A DNA stretch of 64,000 nt from DASUPK01 sp963797265 (GCA_963797265.1 CAWCOY010000004.1:186001-250000), one strand, 5' to 3'. Shown: positions 14,925 to 24,051, counted from the stretch's first letter. The notes: generated from the sequence alone by a model not told the origin. Numbers and translations are program-made.

Positions 14925-16177
14925 CTACGCGGCGATCTTCTCGGTGGGCAGTTCGTCCAGGATAGTCAGGGTTCGGTCACGCTTGTTACCTAGCTGTGTC
15001 CGAATTGCCTGGAGATCCAGAGCCGGAGCCTCCTCGCCGGGGAGTAGATGGGCATAGACCTTCAGCGTGAACCCGGCATCGTGGTGCCCTAGGACTCTCG
15101 ACAGTTGGAGCAGGTTCGTGCCCTCCGCGATCTGGAGAGAGGCGAACGTATGCCGGAGCGCGTGAAAGCCCGCCCATGGTGCGCCGACTTCCTCAGCCAG
15201 CGGTTTGAACGTCCGCTTCCTGAGGTTGTCGGGATCCAGCGGCGTTCCCCGCTTCGACGGGAAGACGGGAGCGTCCGGCGACTGGCCGGAGAGCGCGGCG
15301 ACATGCTCGCGCAGCTTCGAGACAAGCGGAGCCGGGAGGGGGACGGAGCGTCGCCCGTGCTTGGACTTCGGAGCCTCCACCCTTCCCCGGACAACGGCTC
15401 GCCGCACCCGAAGGTGTGGGTTGGATCCGTCTAGGTGAATGTGCTTGACCTGTAGCCCGATGGCCTCGGAGATTCGAATTCCCGTGGAGGCCAGCGTTTC
15501 GAAGAGGACCCGGTGAGGGGCCGGAGTCATATCGAGCAGCGCCCACAGTTCCTCCAGCGAGAGAACCTGCACATCCTCGTCCTCGTCCTCCACGATCTGG
15601 TCTTGAACCGGGAAGCGAATTCCGGTGGCAGGGTTTTGCCGGATCAGCCCGCGTTGCTCAGCGTCCGCGAGAGCAGCTTGAACCGGCACGAATGCATTTT
15701 TGATTGAGCGGGGGCAAAGGGTCTTCCCCTCTCTACCGATGCCGGTTGCTTGCCAAGCCAGTCCACAAATCCAGAGAGCCGGTGCTTACTCACATCGCTG
15801 AGTCGCAGCCGCTCTCCGAAGTAGCGGAGCGCGTAGGTGTCCAGGAGTCGGCGGTATTCGGTGCGGGTGTTCTCTCGAAACCCGCGCTTGCCGTTGCCCT
15901 GGTAGCTCTCGATCCACTCCGCGAGGTAGTCCCGGAACTTCTTCTTACTCGGCTCTTGAAACTCCCCGCGATCCTGATCGGTCGCTTGCGCGGCCTGGAT
16001 CTTGCGAGCCTCTGTCAGAGTTTTGGCCGTGGCCTTCTTCGGCTGGCCGTCCACTCTGTATCGAACGTGATAGCGCGTGCCGCGAGGACCCTCCAGCTTG
16101 TAGATGCCGGGGTACTGAGTCTTCTCGGGCTTGGGGTTTCGGGAACTCTGCTGCTGAGGAATACTGTCGTTACTCAT
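14925..16177 (-). pseudogene. int: Tyrosine recombinase/integrase of the element, split by one frameshift
   Basis: Site-specific recombinase that would act at the adjacent att repeat. The N-terminal part starts at ATG 16177 (MSNDSIPQQQ) behind GGAGGGTGAG. It holds the arm-binding domain (GIYKLEGPRGTRYHVRYRVD) and the core-binding domain up to SGFVDWLGKQ. Near 15740-15765 the frame is lost by one base. The continuation (GREGKTLCPRSIKNAFVPVQ) joins the catalytic domain in the other frame, ending at 14925. Catalytic residues are all present: STGIRISEAIGL (Arg), HALRHTFASLQ (His-x-x-Arg), VLGHHDAGFTLKVYAHL (His and nucleophile Tyr). About 417 residues if repaired. Inactive if the frameshift is real. 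Confidence 0.85.
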
Positions 16178-16311
16178 GGACTCACCCTCCATGGGTCGCG
16201 GGGGCGGACGTTTGCGCGTCGCGCCCCATTTGCGTTGTGCCGGAATTCTAGGCGGTTTCCGGTCATCGTGGCGCTGTCCCGCGCCAGGCAGGGATAAGAC
16301 TTCTTTGCATA

Positions 16312-16356
16312 GGGGTCTCAAAGTTGCATCCCAGGGGGTCTCAAAATTGCATCCCA
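16312..16356. repeat. Two tandem 22-base direct repeats, period 23
   Basis: GGGGTCTCAAAGTTGCATCC at 16312 and GGGGTCTCAAAATTGCATCC at 16335, both continuing CA, differ by one base and start 23 bases apart, close to two helical turns. They lie in the 370-base space between integrase and excisionase genes, just upstream of the integrase start. Likely binding sites for a regulator or arm-type sites for the recombinase. The rest of 16178-16546 contains no gene that I can see. Confidence 0.7.
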
Positions 16357-16546
16357 AATCTGGACACCCTTGGCGCTGATCCGCCCGGCCGTAAATCCCT
16401 AATGGACCCCCGTGGGAGGTGGGGTAGCTCGCGCTGGCTGGCCAGCTTCGCTCCCGGCTCTGGCTCCAGACCGTCGGTTTGTTGAACCGCAGTGCCCCCT
16501 ACTTCAGGCAGGGATTTAGCCACTAGGTAACGGCGGGGTAACGGAT

Positions 16547-16821
16547 TCACTTCGCCTCCCGTGCGTACCGATCTAGGGTCTCTCGGAGGTAGAGAGGGGT
16601 CCTGCGTCGCTCCCGTCCGGCTTGATCTTGCCCGCGTATTTGAGATCGTGAAGCCGCTGCTTCGAGATGTCTAGATAGTCAGCCGCTGCCTGTGGGGCTA
16701 GCCAGCCTTCACCTGTCTGGGCTGTGGCCAGTTGATCTGCGAGCAGACTTACCACGCCCTGGACGATCTCCTCGCGATCTTCTGGGGAGAGGGAGACAGC
16801 TATGTGGGTGGGGTCGGGCAC
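16547..16821 (-). pseudogene. xis: Excisionase/AlpA-type helix-turn-helix protein, frameshifted near its end
   Basis: Small winged-helix DNA-binding protein (MerR/AlpA-like) expected to direct excision. The first part from GTG 16821 reads PDPTHIAVSLSPEDREEIVQ, then GWLAPQAAADYLDISKQRLH, the typical HTH core. In this frame it stops at 16573 after an atypical tail. A one-base shift near 16608-16617 (in a run of G) restores RRRTPLYLRETLDRYAREAK and a stop at 16547, which is the expected C-terminal wing of this family. About 91 residues when repaired. Its gene precedes the integrase in the same direction. Confidence 0.75.
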
Positions 16822-17025
16822 TGCGCCGCATCAGCGGGAGATGTGTCAGTGGCCTCCGATTTCGGGGGGGTGAACTGTGGGCTTCTAATGGTAGTGAGCA
16901 GCGATCCGCCATCTCCTATCTGTATCTGGCCGGGTCTGAGGTGGGCCTGTCTGCCCCCTGTGTCTGTCCCTGAGGAGTCCCGAGAGAGATCCCCGTCCAG
17001 TCTGAAGAATCAGAGGCTTGCGCGG

Positions 17026-17283
17026 TCAGTCAGACAGCATCCTCTCAGCTCCGCATTTGCGGCAGTGCTCGTCATAGGCGGTGACAAAGATGAAGTTGTC
17101 GCCGGGACGGCCTCCCTTATCAATCGGCTGCCAGTCGTGGCGGCAAGCGGCCTGCTGGACGGTCTGCTTGATCCGGGTCCGGTGTTCCTCGGGAGCAAGC
17201 CACCTGAGCGCAGCGAGAATTCCGGCCACGATCAGCCCAATGAGGACACCTATCAGGATCGTTGCGAGCATCTGCCGCGCCAA
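17026..17283 (-). CDS. Small membrane protein with C-terminal Cys/His pairs
   Basis: Up to 85 residues; start either TTG 17283 or ATG 17271 (MLATILIGVLIGLIVAGILA). One membrane helix is followed by a soluble tail with ACRHDWQPIDKGG and EHCRKCGAERML, so a small zinc site is plausible. No known family recognised. It lies within the element between the lipoprotein and excisionase genes on the same strand. Confidence 0.5.
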   Translation of the reverse strand: MARQMLATILIGVLIGLIVAGILAALRWLAPEEHRTRIKQTVQQAACRHDWQPIDKGGRPGDNFIFVTAYDEHCRKCGAERMLSD

Positions 17284-17445
17284 CGCTACTGCTGGGGTCG
17301 GTCTCGGGTGCTGGGAGGGCTTGGGGGACGCGCCGCGCGGAGGGGGACCGGGCTACCTGCCCCCTGGCCCTATGCGCGTGAGGACTCCTGGCCTGTCTCA
17401 CCTCGGGGCCTGTGCATCCTGGGTGCAACTCCCGACGAAGCCGGA

Positions 17446-17652
17446 CTATTTGTCAGCGTTCAGTTTGTTGTAGCAGTCGATTCTGGCGGCGTTGTCCTGG
17501 ACCTTCCAGCACTGCGCTTGGGTTGTGCTTCCTCCTGAGCTGCATCCTGAGAGGACTAGGGCGACGCAACATCCGAATAGCAAGATTGCTGACCCAACCG
17601 CAGTTCTGACCGTGCCTTTCTCTTGGTGGCGTGGGTTGCCGATCAGGTTCAT
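17446..17652 (-). CDS. Small lipoprotein
   Basis: 68 residues with a long N-region and a hydrophobic segment ending in a lipobox (VALVLSGCSSGG). It should be lipid-anchored on the outer face of the membrane. The mature part is short (TTQAQCWKVQDNAARIDCYN) with two cysteines. The ATG at 17652 has no clear ribosome site. No family recognised. Confidence 0.5.
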   Translation of the reverse strand: MNLIGNPRHQEKGTVRTAVGSAILLFGCCVALVLSGCSSGGSTTQAQCWKVQDNAARIDCYNKLNADK

Positions 17653-17765
17653 TTGGTCACTCTAGCCGCCAGCGTGCCTCTCGAATGCATATCCAGCGTC
17701 CCCTTCTTACGGTCCGTGCACTTCAACCCGCACGAGACGGGGATAAGGGCCAAAGGGCGTTTCTA

Positions 17766-17792
17766 CTCTCTCTTTCTCTCTCTCTCTCTCTT
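17766..17792 (+). repeat. CT-rich microsatellite
   Basis: About 26 bases of near-perfect CT dinucleotide repeat, unusual in this genome. Such tracts are prone to slippage; here it lies outside any recognised gene. Confidence 0.7.
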
Positions 17793-17960
17793 ACACTTCA
17801 ATGTGCACAGGCTCGCAAACGTAGACGCAGTGCGGGATTGCGGCTGTGCCAATAAGTCCTGTCGTGCGGTTCACGAAAAGAAGAGAACTGCACGGGACAC
17901 TTCCCCTTCTTTTGCCGATGTGCACGGAGACCGCGAAACTCGTCAGTAGAGTCCTATCTA

Positions 17961-18116
17961 ATGGCCGTCAAAGCGACCCCAGCGGAGAAGAGCCTTCGCG
18001 ACCTAGCTAAAGAGCGAGAAGACCCCAAGCTAAGAAAGCAGCGGTTATCAGGGGTCCGCCGTGCATTCGATGACGCACACCTACGGACGTTCGGCACCCC
18101 ATACCCGTTCCGTTAG
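17961..18116 (+). CDS. Possible 51-residue charged protein
   Basis: ATG 17961 opens MAVKATPAEKSLRDLAKERE and the frame ends TFGTPYPFR before TAG. The composition is Lys/Arg/Glu-rich and helical at the start. There is no ribosome site, although TATCTA lies directly upstream. It is on the strand opposite its neighbours. May be spurious. Confidence 0.3.
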   Translation: MAVKATPAEKSLRDLAKEREDPKLRKQRLSGVRRAFDDAHLRTFGTPYPFR

Positions 18117-18168
18117 TTCGTGCCTTTTCTAACGCTCGGGGTTAGCTGGCCTCCGACTGAAGCGGAAG

Positions 18169-19343
18169 TCACTCTGTCTTCTCAGAGTCCGGGGCGTAGC
18201 GCTCCCAAGCATCTCTCAGCTTTGCCATCTCATATGAGCGCTTTTGTGTCCCGTCATCGAAGTGGATGTTCTTGGGGTGTATGTCGAAGTGGCTGAGGAA
18301 CCACGAGAGCTTTTTTTGCGACAGCGGCTTTTCGTCGGCGCTGTTTCCGCCGTTCCAAGGCTCGGTCTTGGTCAGTCCGAAGATGACGGTTTCCGAAGGG
18401 ATCCACTCCATCGCGTAATCCTGGAAGCGCTCTTTCAGATCTGCGATCAGTTGGATTTGCAGTGTTTCGGTCTGCTCTGTATCTCCCGCGAGAATGTCAA
18501 TCAGCGCGACTCGGGTATAGACTCCCCAATCCTCTCCGGCCAGATCAGCGATGGCAAGCAGCGGCTCTACCGCTTCCTGTTGGCGGTCTGACAGTTCCTC
18601 GGGCAGGTCGGGGTAGGAAGACTCCAGGGACTGGAGGTTCTGCTTTGCCCAGTTCTCCATCCGGATCTTCAGTGCCTCAGCGTCCCCTGTCACTCGCTTA
18701 TCTCTGAGCCGGAAGCGCTCGACCTTCTCGGACTTGATCCGGCGCTTTAGGCGGATCGGGATGGAGCGATCAGCAACCGTATCCGGCGGCACCCCGATGC
18801 CTGCAAATGCCTTCGGGCAGAAAGTCGGAAACATCATCAGGGTGTGGCTCGGGCTGACACACCGGGGAACTGTTGCCCCCCTGCGGTTTCCCGAATTGAG
18901 AAGCGCTCTTAGTCCCTCGTGGCGGTCGGCGTTTCGCTCTTTGAAGATCGCGTCGATTTCGTCTAGGAGAAGGGTTGGCTGGAAGTCTTCGATGGTTCGG
19001 TAAACCACAGCCTCACTAGGGAGTGTCCAGCGGCCGGTCTCTTGCATAGCTGCTCCAGGACTTCGAGGAGTCGCGTCTTCCCCGACTGCTTCTCTGGGCT
19101 TCGCGCATTGAGATAGGGGGTCTGGTCGAATGCGTCAACGCAGTAGGTGTGCATGATCCACAGTGCCGTAACTGTGGCCTGGTAGTCCGTCATCACTACA
19201 TACCGCCGGACGTACTCTCTAAGGTCGCTAACGAGTTGTGCGGTCGGCTCGGCGGTTAGGGGTTCTGACGCGGACCCGTTCCGGAAGAGTCCGGCTGTGT
19301 GCTTTGAATGGGTGTCTGAGTAAGGTTCATGTGTCGATATCAA
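18169..19343 (-). pseudogene. DUF3631-type plasmid/phage ATPase (replication-associated), one frameshift
   Basis: P-loop protein of the type found beside replication genes of actinobacterial integrative elements. TTG 19343 overlaps the stop of the upstream ribbon-helix-helix gene (TTGA). The first part has SPEKQSGKTRLLEVLEQL, the Walker A motif, then loses frame near 19030-19043. The second part resumes with SEAVVYRTIEDFQPTLLLDE (Walker B, LLLDEID) and ends at 18169. It includes RHEGLRALLNSGNRRGATV, DRSIPIRLKRR (arginine sensors) and the DUF3631 C-terminal half with ALIDILAGDTEQTETLQIQL. About 391 residues if repaired. It probably supports replication of the excised element; that role is inferred from similar elements. 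Confidence 0.72.
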
Positions 19344-19627
19344 TCCGAGATTTGAGAAGGGCCACTCAGCCGGTGGCCTTTTTCATTAGGTGATCTCGGC
19401 CTCCTGCGCTCGCTTCGCTCAGCCAACCTGCTGCCTTGCTTTGCCTCCGTAAAACGGAACCGGCGGATTTCATCGTTCTTCATGGCCAGCGCCGGAGCGA
19501 GTAGGTCCCGAACCAGACAGGACTTTGAAATGTTCCGCTCGCGGGCCTCGGCTTCTACAGCCGCAAGCATCTCGGGCGTAACCTGGATTTTCAGTTGCCG
19601 GGTACTTTCACCTCCGGACCTTACCAT
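19340..19627 (-). CDS. Ribbon-helix-helix DNA-binding protein
   Basis: About 95 residues from ATG 19627 (MVRSGGESTRQLKIQVTPEM). The strand TRQLKIQVTPEM followed by two helices (LAAVEAEARERNISKSCLVR, DLLAPALAM) is the Arc/CopG/MetJ fold. The basic tail (RSERRRPRSPNEKGHRL) may contact DNA. It overlaps the start of the ATPase gene and may autoregulate that pair. The region 19628-19946 upstream has no recognisable gene. Confidence 0.65.
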   Translation of the reverse strand: MVRSGGESTRQLKIQVTPEMLAAVEAEARERNISKSCLVRDLLAPALAMKNDEIRRFRFTEAKQGSRLAERSERRRPRSPNEKGHRLSGPSQISD

Positions 19628-19946
19628 TTCGTACACTTTCAATTCGGCTGTCTGAGTACGTCTTTCGGAGACCTTACTCAGCACTTCGAGCGATCTAGGT
19701 CGGCGGGTGTTCGGCCTACATCTAGTGTCTGTTACTTCCTGAGGGCCTGGGCTGCTTGCTGCGTCCACTGGGGGCGGCTGCTCGCACGGTTCGTACTCAG
19801 GCGATCAGCACCAGACCGCGTACTTCGACGCGCTCTCCGACCTCGCCAATTCGCTGGCCGGAGCATTGGCGGGGTCTGCGGTAGGAACTCTTCTCGTGCG
19901 CTGTCGGTCACGCGGCTCAGACGACTAGCGCTTCTGTATAAAGCGC

Positions 19947-20353
19947 CTAATCGACGCTGTTGAGGCGGATCGCCTCCGCACGGGCGTTCTCAATCCTCTT
20001 GAGATCACTCGCGTAAGAACGTCTGACTCTTATAGAGTGGTCGATGCGATTACAGAGGCGATGCGCCAGGATGGCGTTGTCCACGGTCTCCTTGCTGCTC
20101 TCGCTCTTGGGGAGCGGGAAGTGCTCGTGGGTAGGCATACAGTAGCTCTTCCAGTAGCTCAACTAGGGCGTTACTGGCTCGAAGTGGCACGCGCCTCCAA
20201 GCTCCTCGGGGCAGAAGCATTAGGGCATCTTGCACGCGAGCTGTGTGATGTAACTCTGCTCGGCTGCTTTGATGAGGATCCGCTTCGCGCTCAGCGCCTT
20301 CAACTTGGCTGCGGTCGCTCGCCCGCGTTCAGGATCCGCTCAACTCTCGACAT
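19947..20353 (-). pseudogene. HNH-endonuclease-like zinc protein, several frameshifts
   Basis: Reconstructed from pieces in different frames. It starts MSRVERILNAGE at ATG 20353, continues ATAAKLKALSAKRILIKAAE and QSYITQLACKMP, then CFCPEELGGACHFEPVTP, and ends with THEHFPLPKSESSKETVDNA and ILAHRLCNRIDHSIRVRRSY. The CxC/HF...H...N...LAHRLCN layout matches HNH-fold proteins common in actinobacterial elements. At least three one-base breaks interrupt it, near 20315, 20227 and 20170. Open sequence in the first frame also extends upstream to about 20563 (VGRVFKERPPANHCFAWKAP), which may be the end of a preceding gene. Nuclease activity is family inference. Confidence 0.55.
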
Positions 20354-20646
20354 GTGCCAACGATATTTACTGAGACTCAAGAGCGTCGGCTCATGCGACA
20401 TGACTGCGGCGTGAGGGGGGTCCACTGTGGGTGCTTTCCATGCAAAGCAGTGGTTTGCTGGCGGACGCTCCTTGAAGACTCTCCCTACGTCTGACGGCGG
20501 GGCTCCGCTGCGGTCCGAGCTCGGCAGAGAGTCCGAAAGCTTGACCGCTTCGCCGTTCTTGGGCAGGCCTCACGTAGCGGCCCTCCAGGTAACTAAACGC
20601 CTGTCGTGCGGTGAGCACTTCTCTCGGGTGGCGAGTATAGCTTCAG

Positions 20647-21035
20647 TCAGTCGCCGCAGTCTGCCGGTGGCGGTTGCCGGGGCGCAGTTCGCGGCGACGG
20701 CGTAGGCCGCTCTGTCACAGTCCCGGCTTCTTGCAAGACGGCAAGGTCTCGCCTGAGATTCGCTTCGGCCTGTTTGCGGCTACGCTCGCGGATCTCAGCG
20801 GCTCTCTCTGCTTTAGTGAGGCGCGGCGGCCTTGACTTGGGAGGGGTGAGTAGACCTTTGCCAAGGCGCGGCGCTTGACTTGCCGCACGATTGGGAGCGG
20901 TACTCCGGTTTTTCTCGCCGCATCCTCGACGTAGGGGACTCTCTGTTGAAGAACTTTCAACACGCGGGCCTCTTGCTCTTCCCTTGTTGCCTCTCTGGCT
21001 GTCTCTATGGCCTCCCGTTCAGCCAGTGAGGGCAC
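20647..21035 (-). pseudogene. Helix-turn-helix-like small protein, one frameshift
   Basis: GTG 21035 opens PSLAEREAIETAREATREEQ, a charged helix, followed by RVPYVEDAARKTGVPLPIVR, which fits a helix-turn-helix. Near 20856-20866 a one-base shift joins LLTPPKSRPPRLTKAERAAE and IRERSRKQAEANLRRDLAVL, ending at 20647. Both halves have the coherent charged-helix pattern of a coding frame. About 129 residues. Probably an element regulator; no family assigned. Confidence 0.45.
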
Positions 21036-21386
21036 AGCCTGCCTTCTCAGCCGGAGAAGTTCGGCTAGAAGCCTTCAAGAAATCTGCTCCGCATTCCGCA
21101 GGTAACGCACACTCTCTCGCGGGGCTGGGCTTGGGTCTGTGCTTCCGGTGTGAGGGTGGCGGTGCCGGTCATCCGTAGTGACCCTCGGTGTCCTGATGTG
21201 CTCACACTTCCGATTTCTCGGCGCGAAATCTGCACACCTTGCAACGGATCTACACTGGAGGGGCTTTCTGCTGCTCCGGAGCATTGAGAGCGACTACTGA
21301 TGCTCCCGGCTAGGGCGAGGTGAGATCGGGATCTCTAACGGCTAGCTCTCGCGCAGACTCGAAGTCGAACACATGTTTCTCTGGTC
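21036..21386. other. 350-base stretch without a confident gene
   Basis: Minus-strand readings include a short peptide beginning at a GTG near 21373 (FDFESARELAVRDPDLTSP) and a segment with CKVCRFRAEKSE that hints at a broken zinc-finger gene. None has enough continuity to call. Confidence 0.35.
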
Positions 21387-21640
21387 TTACGGCTTAGATC
21401 GCAAGGCTTTCTCCACCTGCTGGAAGAGAGTGATATATAGCTCGGCCTCTTCTTCTTCTAGGGAGGCTATGGATACTAGATCTCGTGAACTGTCACCTTC
21501 TCGGAGAGCTGGTCTGGGTCTAGATGGATCTAAAGAGTGGCAATTACTTTCCCCTCATAGGTGACAGCCAGCGGCTGCGAAAGAGGTGCGCTGCGGAAGG
21601 TATATAGGATCGTCACCTCAATTTCCTGGTCTCGCGTCAT
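21387..21640 (-). pseudogene. Small hypothetical protein, reconstructed across one frameshift
   Basis: ATG 21640 follows CGGAGATTCCGA, a good ribosome site. The product reads MTRDQEIEVTILYTFRSAPL and SQPLAVTYEGKVIATL. It then shifts one base near 21540 to RPALREGDSSRDLVSIASLE and EEEAELYITLFQQVEKALRS, ending TAA at 21387. About 84 residues, acidic and helical at the C terminus. The ATG overlaps the stop of the upstream frame (ATGA), as expected for neighbouring genes of an operon. Function unknown. Confidence 0.45.
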
Positions 21641-21830
21641 TCGGAATCTCCGTTAATGAATATGCGCTCGGCTCTCGCTGCCTGCTCTCTGGCCGGGTCG
21701 GAGCGATAGGCTAGACAGCAAGGCCTTTGACGCTGCGATTCTGTGTTCTAAAGCCGGAGAGCTGTCCTTACGGGTAGCTGAGAGGCAGATGTTAAGGTCG
21801 CCTAGGCTGTGACTGTTTAGGGCAAGAGTC
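21637..21830 (-). pseudogene. Small helical protein fragment
   Basis: A reading with SATRKDSSPALEHRIAASKA, then after a one-base shift LAYRSDPAREQAARAERIFI, ends in a TGA that overlaps the next ATG. No start could be placed, so this may be the tail of a longer gene. Function unknown. Confidence 0.35.
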
Positions 21831-22034
21831 CTTCACGGTGTGTTCTGACTAGTTCTCTGAAACTGTACAGCTTTTGACAGCGAGAGAGCGTGCTGCGATC
21901 AATCGTCAACTCCTCGGCAATGACCTTGATTTGATCTACGCTAGCGATTCTGGCGGCAGCGAGTCTCTGCTACGGAGTCAGGTTCTCGCTCAACGGGGAT
22001 CTACACCGCTAAGCGGAATGAAGAAACACTTCAT
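21817..22034 (-). pseudogene. Small helix-turn-helix protein, frameshifted at its N terminus
   Basis: The C-terminal part RLAAARIASVDQIKVIAEEL and TIDRSTLSRCQKLYSFRELV is a clear helix-turn-helix (VIAEELTIDRSTLSRC as turn and recognition helix). ATG 22034 (MKCFFIPLSGVDPR) may be its start, joined through one or two frame breaks near 21975-21995. About 72 residues. Likely DNA-binding regulator of the element. Confidence 0.45.
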
Positions 22035-22153
22035 GCTCTGGCGAACGCGAGTCGCTCTGCTCTGCTAGCTCTACGCAGAGTGCTCCTTGCTGTTTTGAGA
22101 TATCGCTACAGCGCTGAGGAGAAGACGGGACTGCGCCTGGTCGGTAAGGGCTG

Positions 22154-22624
22154 TCACGTTTTTTCCAGCTTCTTACGCTCGCGGTATTGGCGCATGTATC
22201 ACGCTGGCGCTCGCGCTGACGTTCGGGGTTAGCCTCGCGCTGCTTTCGTCTGCGCTCTGGCTCCTCGCGGTGGACCTGGTAGTAGTTACGGCTGGCTTTG
22301 CGCTCGCTCTCGCGTATCTCTTCCTTGTGGGCCTGGCGATAGCGTCGGACACCCTCGCGGTGGCATACCCGACCTCCCGGTATCCGTCTGGGCGATGGCG
22401 GGTGTTATCCTCGGTGCGAGGGTGTCTGTTCTGGCAGGTCTCTGCCTGAGGCTCGGAGGAAGCTACCTCCTCTTCCGCAAGAGAAAGAAGCGCTCTCGCG
22501 ACCGCTCCCCTTACGAGATCAGACTTCGAAATCCCCAAGATCTCCGCGACGGCATTTATCGCCTGCATGAACTCGCTGGCAGCCAGGCGGCAAGCAGCGT
22601 CTGTTTGCGGCTGGCCGCAGCCAC
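22154..22624 (-). pseudogene. RHH plus zinc-finger-like protein with basic tail, two frameshifts
   Basis: Begins with a helical segment and a ribbon-helix-helix-like stretch (INAVAEILGISKSDLVRGAV, ARALLSLAEEEV). It then has TCQNRHPRTEDNTRHRPDGY, and after a shift near 22365 CHREGVRRYRQAHKEEIRES, a Cys/His block known from actinophage zinc-finger/HNH-like proteins. A second shift near 22200 restores RQYRERKKLEKT and a stop at 22154. GTG 22624 is a guess for the start. The basic repetitive tail (PERRRKQREANPERQRERQR) should bind nucleic acid. Confidence 0.45.
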
Positions 22625-22654
22625 GGCTAGGTCAGTGGCAAGCGCTTCGCGGAT

Positions 22655-23113
22655 CTAGTCTACGTCATCTCCCGCAAGAGCCTCGCGGACCTGCTGGGCG
22701 GCGGCGGCTGACTTCTCAGCCTGGAGGGCGGCAGCGTTGGAGGCTTCGAAATGGATCTTTGCCGCTCTTGCTCGGCCTGAAGCGCGCTGAGCCTCAGAGG
22801 CTTTCTCGCGAAGCTCAGGCGACACCGGCACGATTGCTCGGTGCTCCGGCATGCCTTTGTCCAGAGCAAAGGCAAGGCCTCGCTCCTGTACGGCAGAGAT
22901 CAGCCGGGCTGTGCGCTCGCGAAGTAACTCGGCGGTCGGATCCTTATCGCGATTGCCGCCGTCCCAATACTCAGAGAGAAGATCGCGGGCAAGGTGCCAT
23001 TCATTGCGGAGCGCATACGTTGCAGTCTGGGCATCCGCACGGGCCGAAGCCTCTTCAGCCTTCAGACGGGCTAGCTGCTTACTGAGAGGTGTTACAGACT
23101 CAGGCATAGTCAC
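22655..23113 (-). CDS. Hypothetical coiled-coil protein of the element
   Basis: Intact frame of 152 residues (MTMPESVTPLSKQLARLKAE at the start). Ala/Glu/Arg-rich helices dominate (AQRASGRARAAKIHFEASNA, then AEKSAAAAQQVREALAG). No Cys, no membrane segment. The ATG overlaps the stop of the upstream gene (ATGA), so they are coupled. Composition and position suggest a structural or scaffold-like helper, but function is unknown. Confidence 0.6.
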   Translation of the reverse strand: MTMPESVTPLSKQLARLKAEEASARADAQTATYALRNEWHLARDLLSEYWDGGNRDKDPTAELLRERTARLISAVQERGLAFALDKGMPEHRAIVPVSPELREKASEAQRASGRARAAKIHFEASNAAALQAEKSAAAAQQVREALAGDDVD

Positions 23114-23593
23114 TCAGCGTCCTCTAGTCCGAGAACCTCGCGGATCTGAGTTCGGACGCTCTTGTGTACAACGGTCGCAGGGCTGTCGCTCTCGCCTGTG
23201 AAGGCATTCCGGGGAAGCTTCTCGCGGTAGTTCGGATTCTCTGTGCTGTAACACGGCGCGGCTGCGTCCTCGATGCTCTGGTCTGCCTCCTGAATCTCGG
23301 TGAGTGTGGGGGTGTTGTTGTCTTGGTGCTTCGCCTGGTCGGCTTCAATCTTCGCCTGACGCTGTTGAACATCTCCGTAGTTCACGGATCTCGGACTTTG
23401 CAAGAGAGCGGAGTACTGCTCCAAGGCGGCAGACATGATGCTTGTGCGCGGGCTCTTATTCGGCTGAGAGGCCTTGCGGATCTCTTCATTCGGGGTGTGA
23501 AGGGTGCGGGTCTTGCGGATTTCGTCCTCAGCCTGGACTCTCTGACGGATGGCCTTGGCTAACTCCGCCGCTCTTGTGTTGGTCGATGCTCAC
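23110..23593 (-). pseudogene. Hypothetical polar protein of the element, one frameshift near the start
   Basis: GTG 23593 (VSIDQHKS) overlaps the stop of the upstream gene (TAGTG). After a one-base break near 23568-23575 it continues AAELAKAIRQRVQAEDEIRK and TRTLHTPNEEIRKASQPNKS. It then runs openly through MSAALEQYSALLQSPRSVNY to REVLGLEDAE at 23110. About 161 residues, Gln/Glu/Ser-rich, no known motif. Coupled to the coiled-coil gene downstream. Confidence 0.5.
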
Positions 23594-24051
23594 TAGACCG
23601 CGCTCTTGTTAAGGAAACTGTCACTGAGACGGACCTTACTCAGACGGTCCAACTCAGAATCCGAACAGTCAGGGAAGCAGCGGGGAGCTACGGGGCCTTG
23701 GCTTTGAGGGCCTTCCGGATCCGGTCTGGCGTTCACTATAGGCGCGATATCTGAGGTGGCGAAGACGTAGAAGCGCTCTGAATTGGCGGGAAGGGGCGGG
23801 TCGCCTCCCCGGACCTTGTGCTGAAGACGGCCACCCTTGGCCGGAGCGATTAAGAGACCGCTATCCCGCATCTCTCGAAGCACTCTGGTCCGCTCTCCCC
23901 AAGAGCGGGTGCGGAGGATCCTGTCTATGGCCGCCGGAGCGATGGCAACCACCTCGGGGAAGCGGCGGGGTCCTGGTAGCTGGCTTTGCGGGACTGAGTT
24001 TTGCCGGAGGTGAACTCTGGGATGACAATCCAACTGCTTGCGCTCATACAT
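23593..24051 (-). CDS. Hypothetical protein with winged-helix-like segment
   Basis: Open frame of 152 residues from ATG 24051. The middle segment APAAIDRILRTRSWGERTRV, LREMRDSGLLIAPAKGGRLQ and ERFYVFATSDIA has the pattern of a winged helix next to a beta hairpin, as seen at the end of some element replication proteins. It heads the leftward gene set; 52 bases separate it from the divergent gene at 24104, where both promoters should lie. Confidence 0.5.
   Translation of the reverse strand: MYERKQLDCHPRVHLRQNSVPQSQLPGPRRFPEVVAIAPAAIDRILRTRSWGERTRVLREMRDSGLLIAPAKGGRLQHKVRGGDPPLPANSERFYVFATSDIAPIVNARPDPEGPQSQGPVAPRCFPDCSDSELDRLSKVRLSDSFLNKSAV

Larger units (their letters stand above)
17653..18168. 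other. 516-base stretch with a CT tract and one possible tiny gene
   Basis: Mostly non-coding by eye. It contains a pyrimidine tract of repeated CT (about 17766-17792), lower GC than the flanks, and a possible 51-residue reading frame at 17961-18116. No RNA gene or terminator was recognised. Confidence 0.4.

Noticed and set aside
15685..15720. Programmed -1 frameshift in the integrase at an AAAAA run
   Set aside because: The better match to tyrosine recombinases (GREGKTLCPRSIKN) is already in the second frame upstream of that run, so the break lies earlier and is not at a slippery site.
17766..17792. CRISPR-like or regulatory repeat
   Set aside because: Simple CT dinucleotide tract; no spacers or palindromic units. 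No CRISPR array was seen anywhere in the window.
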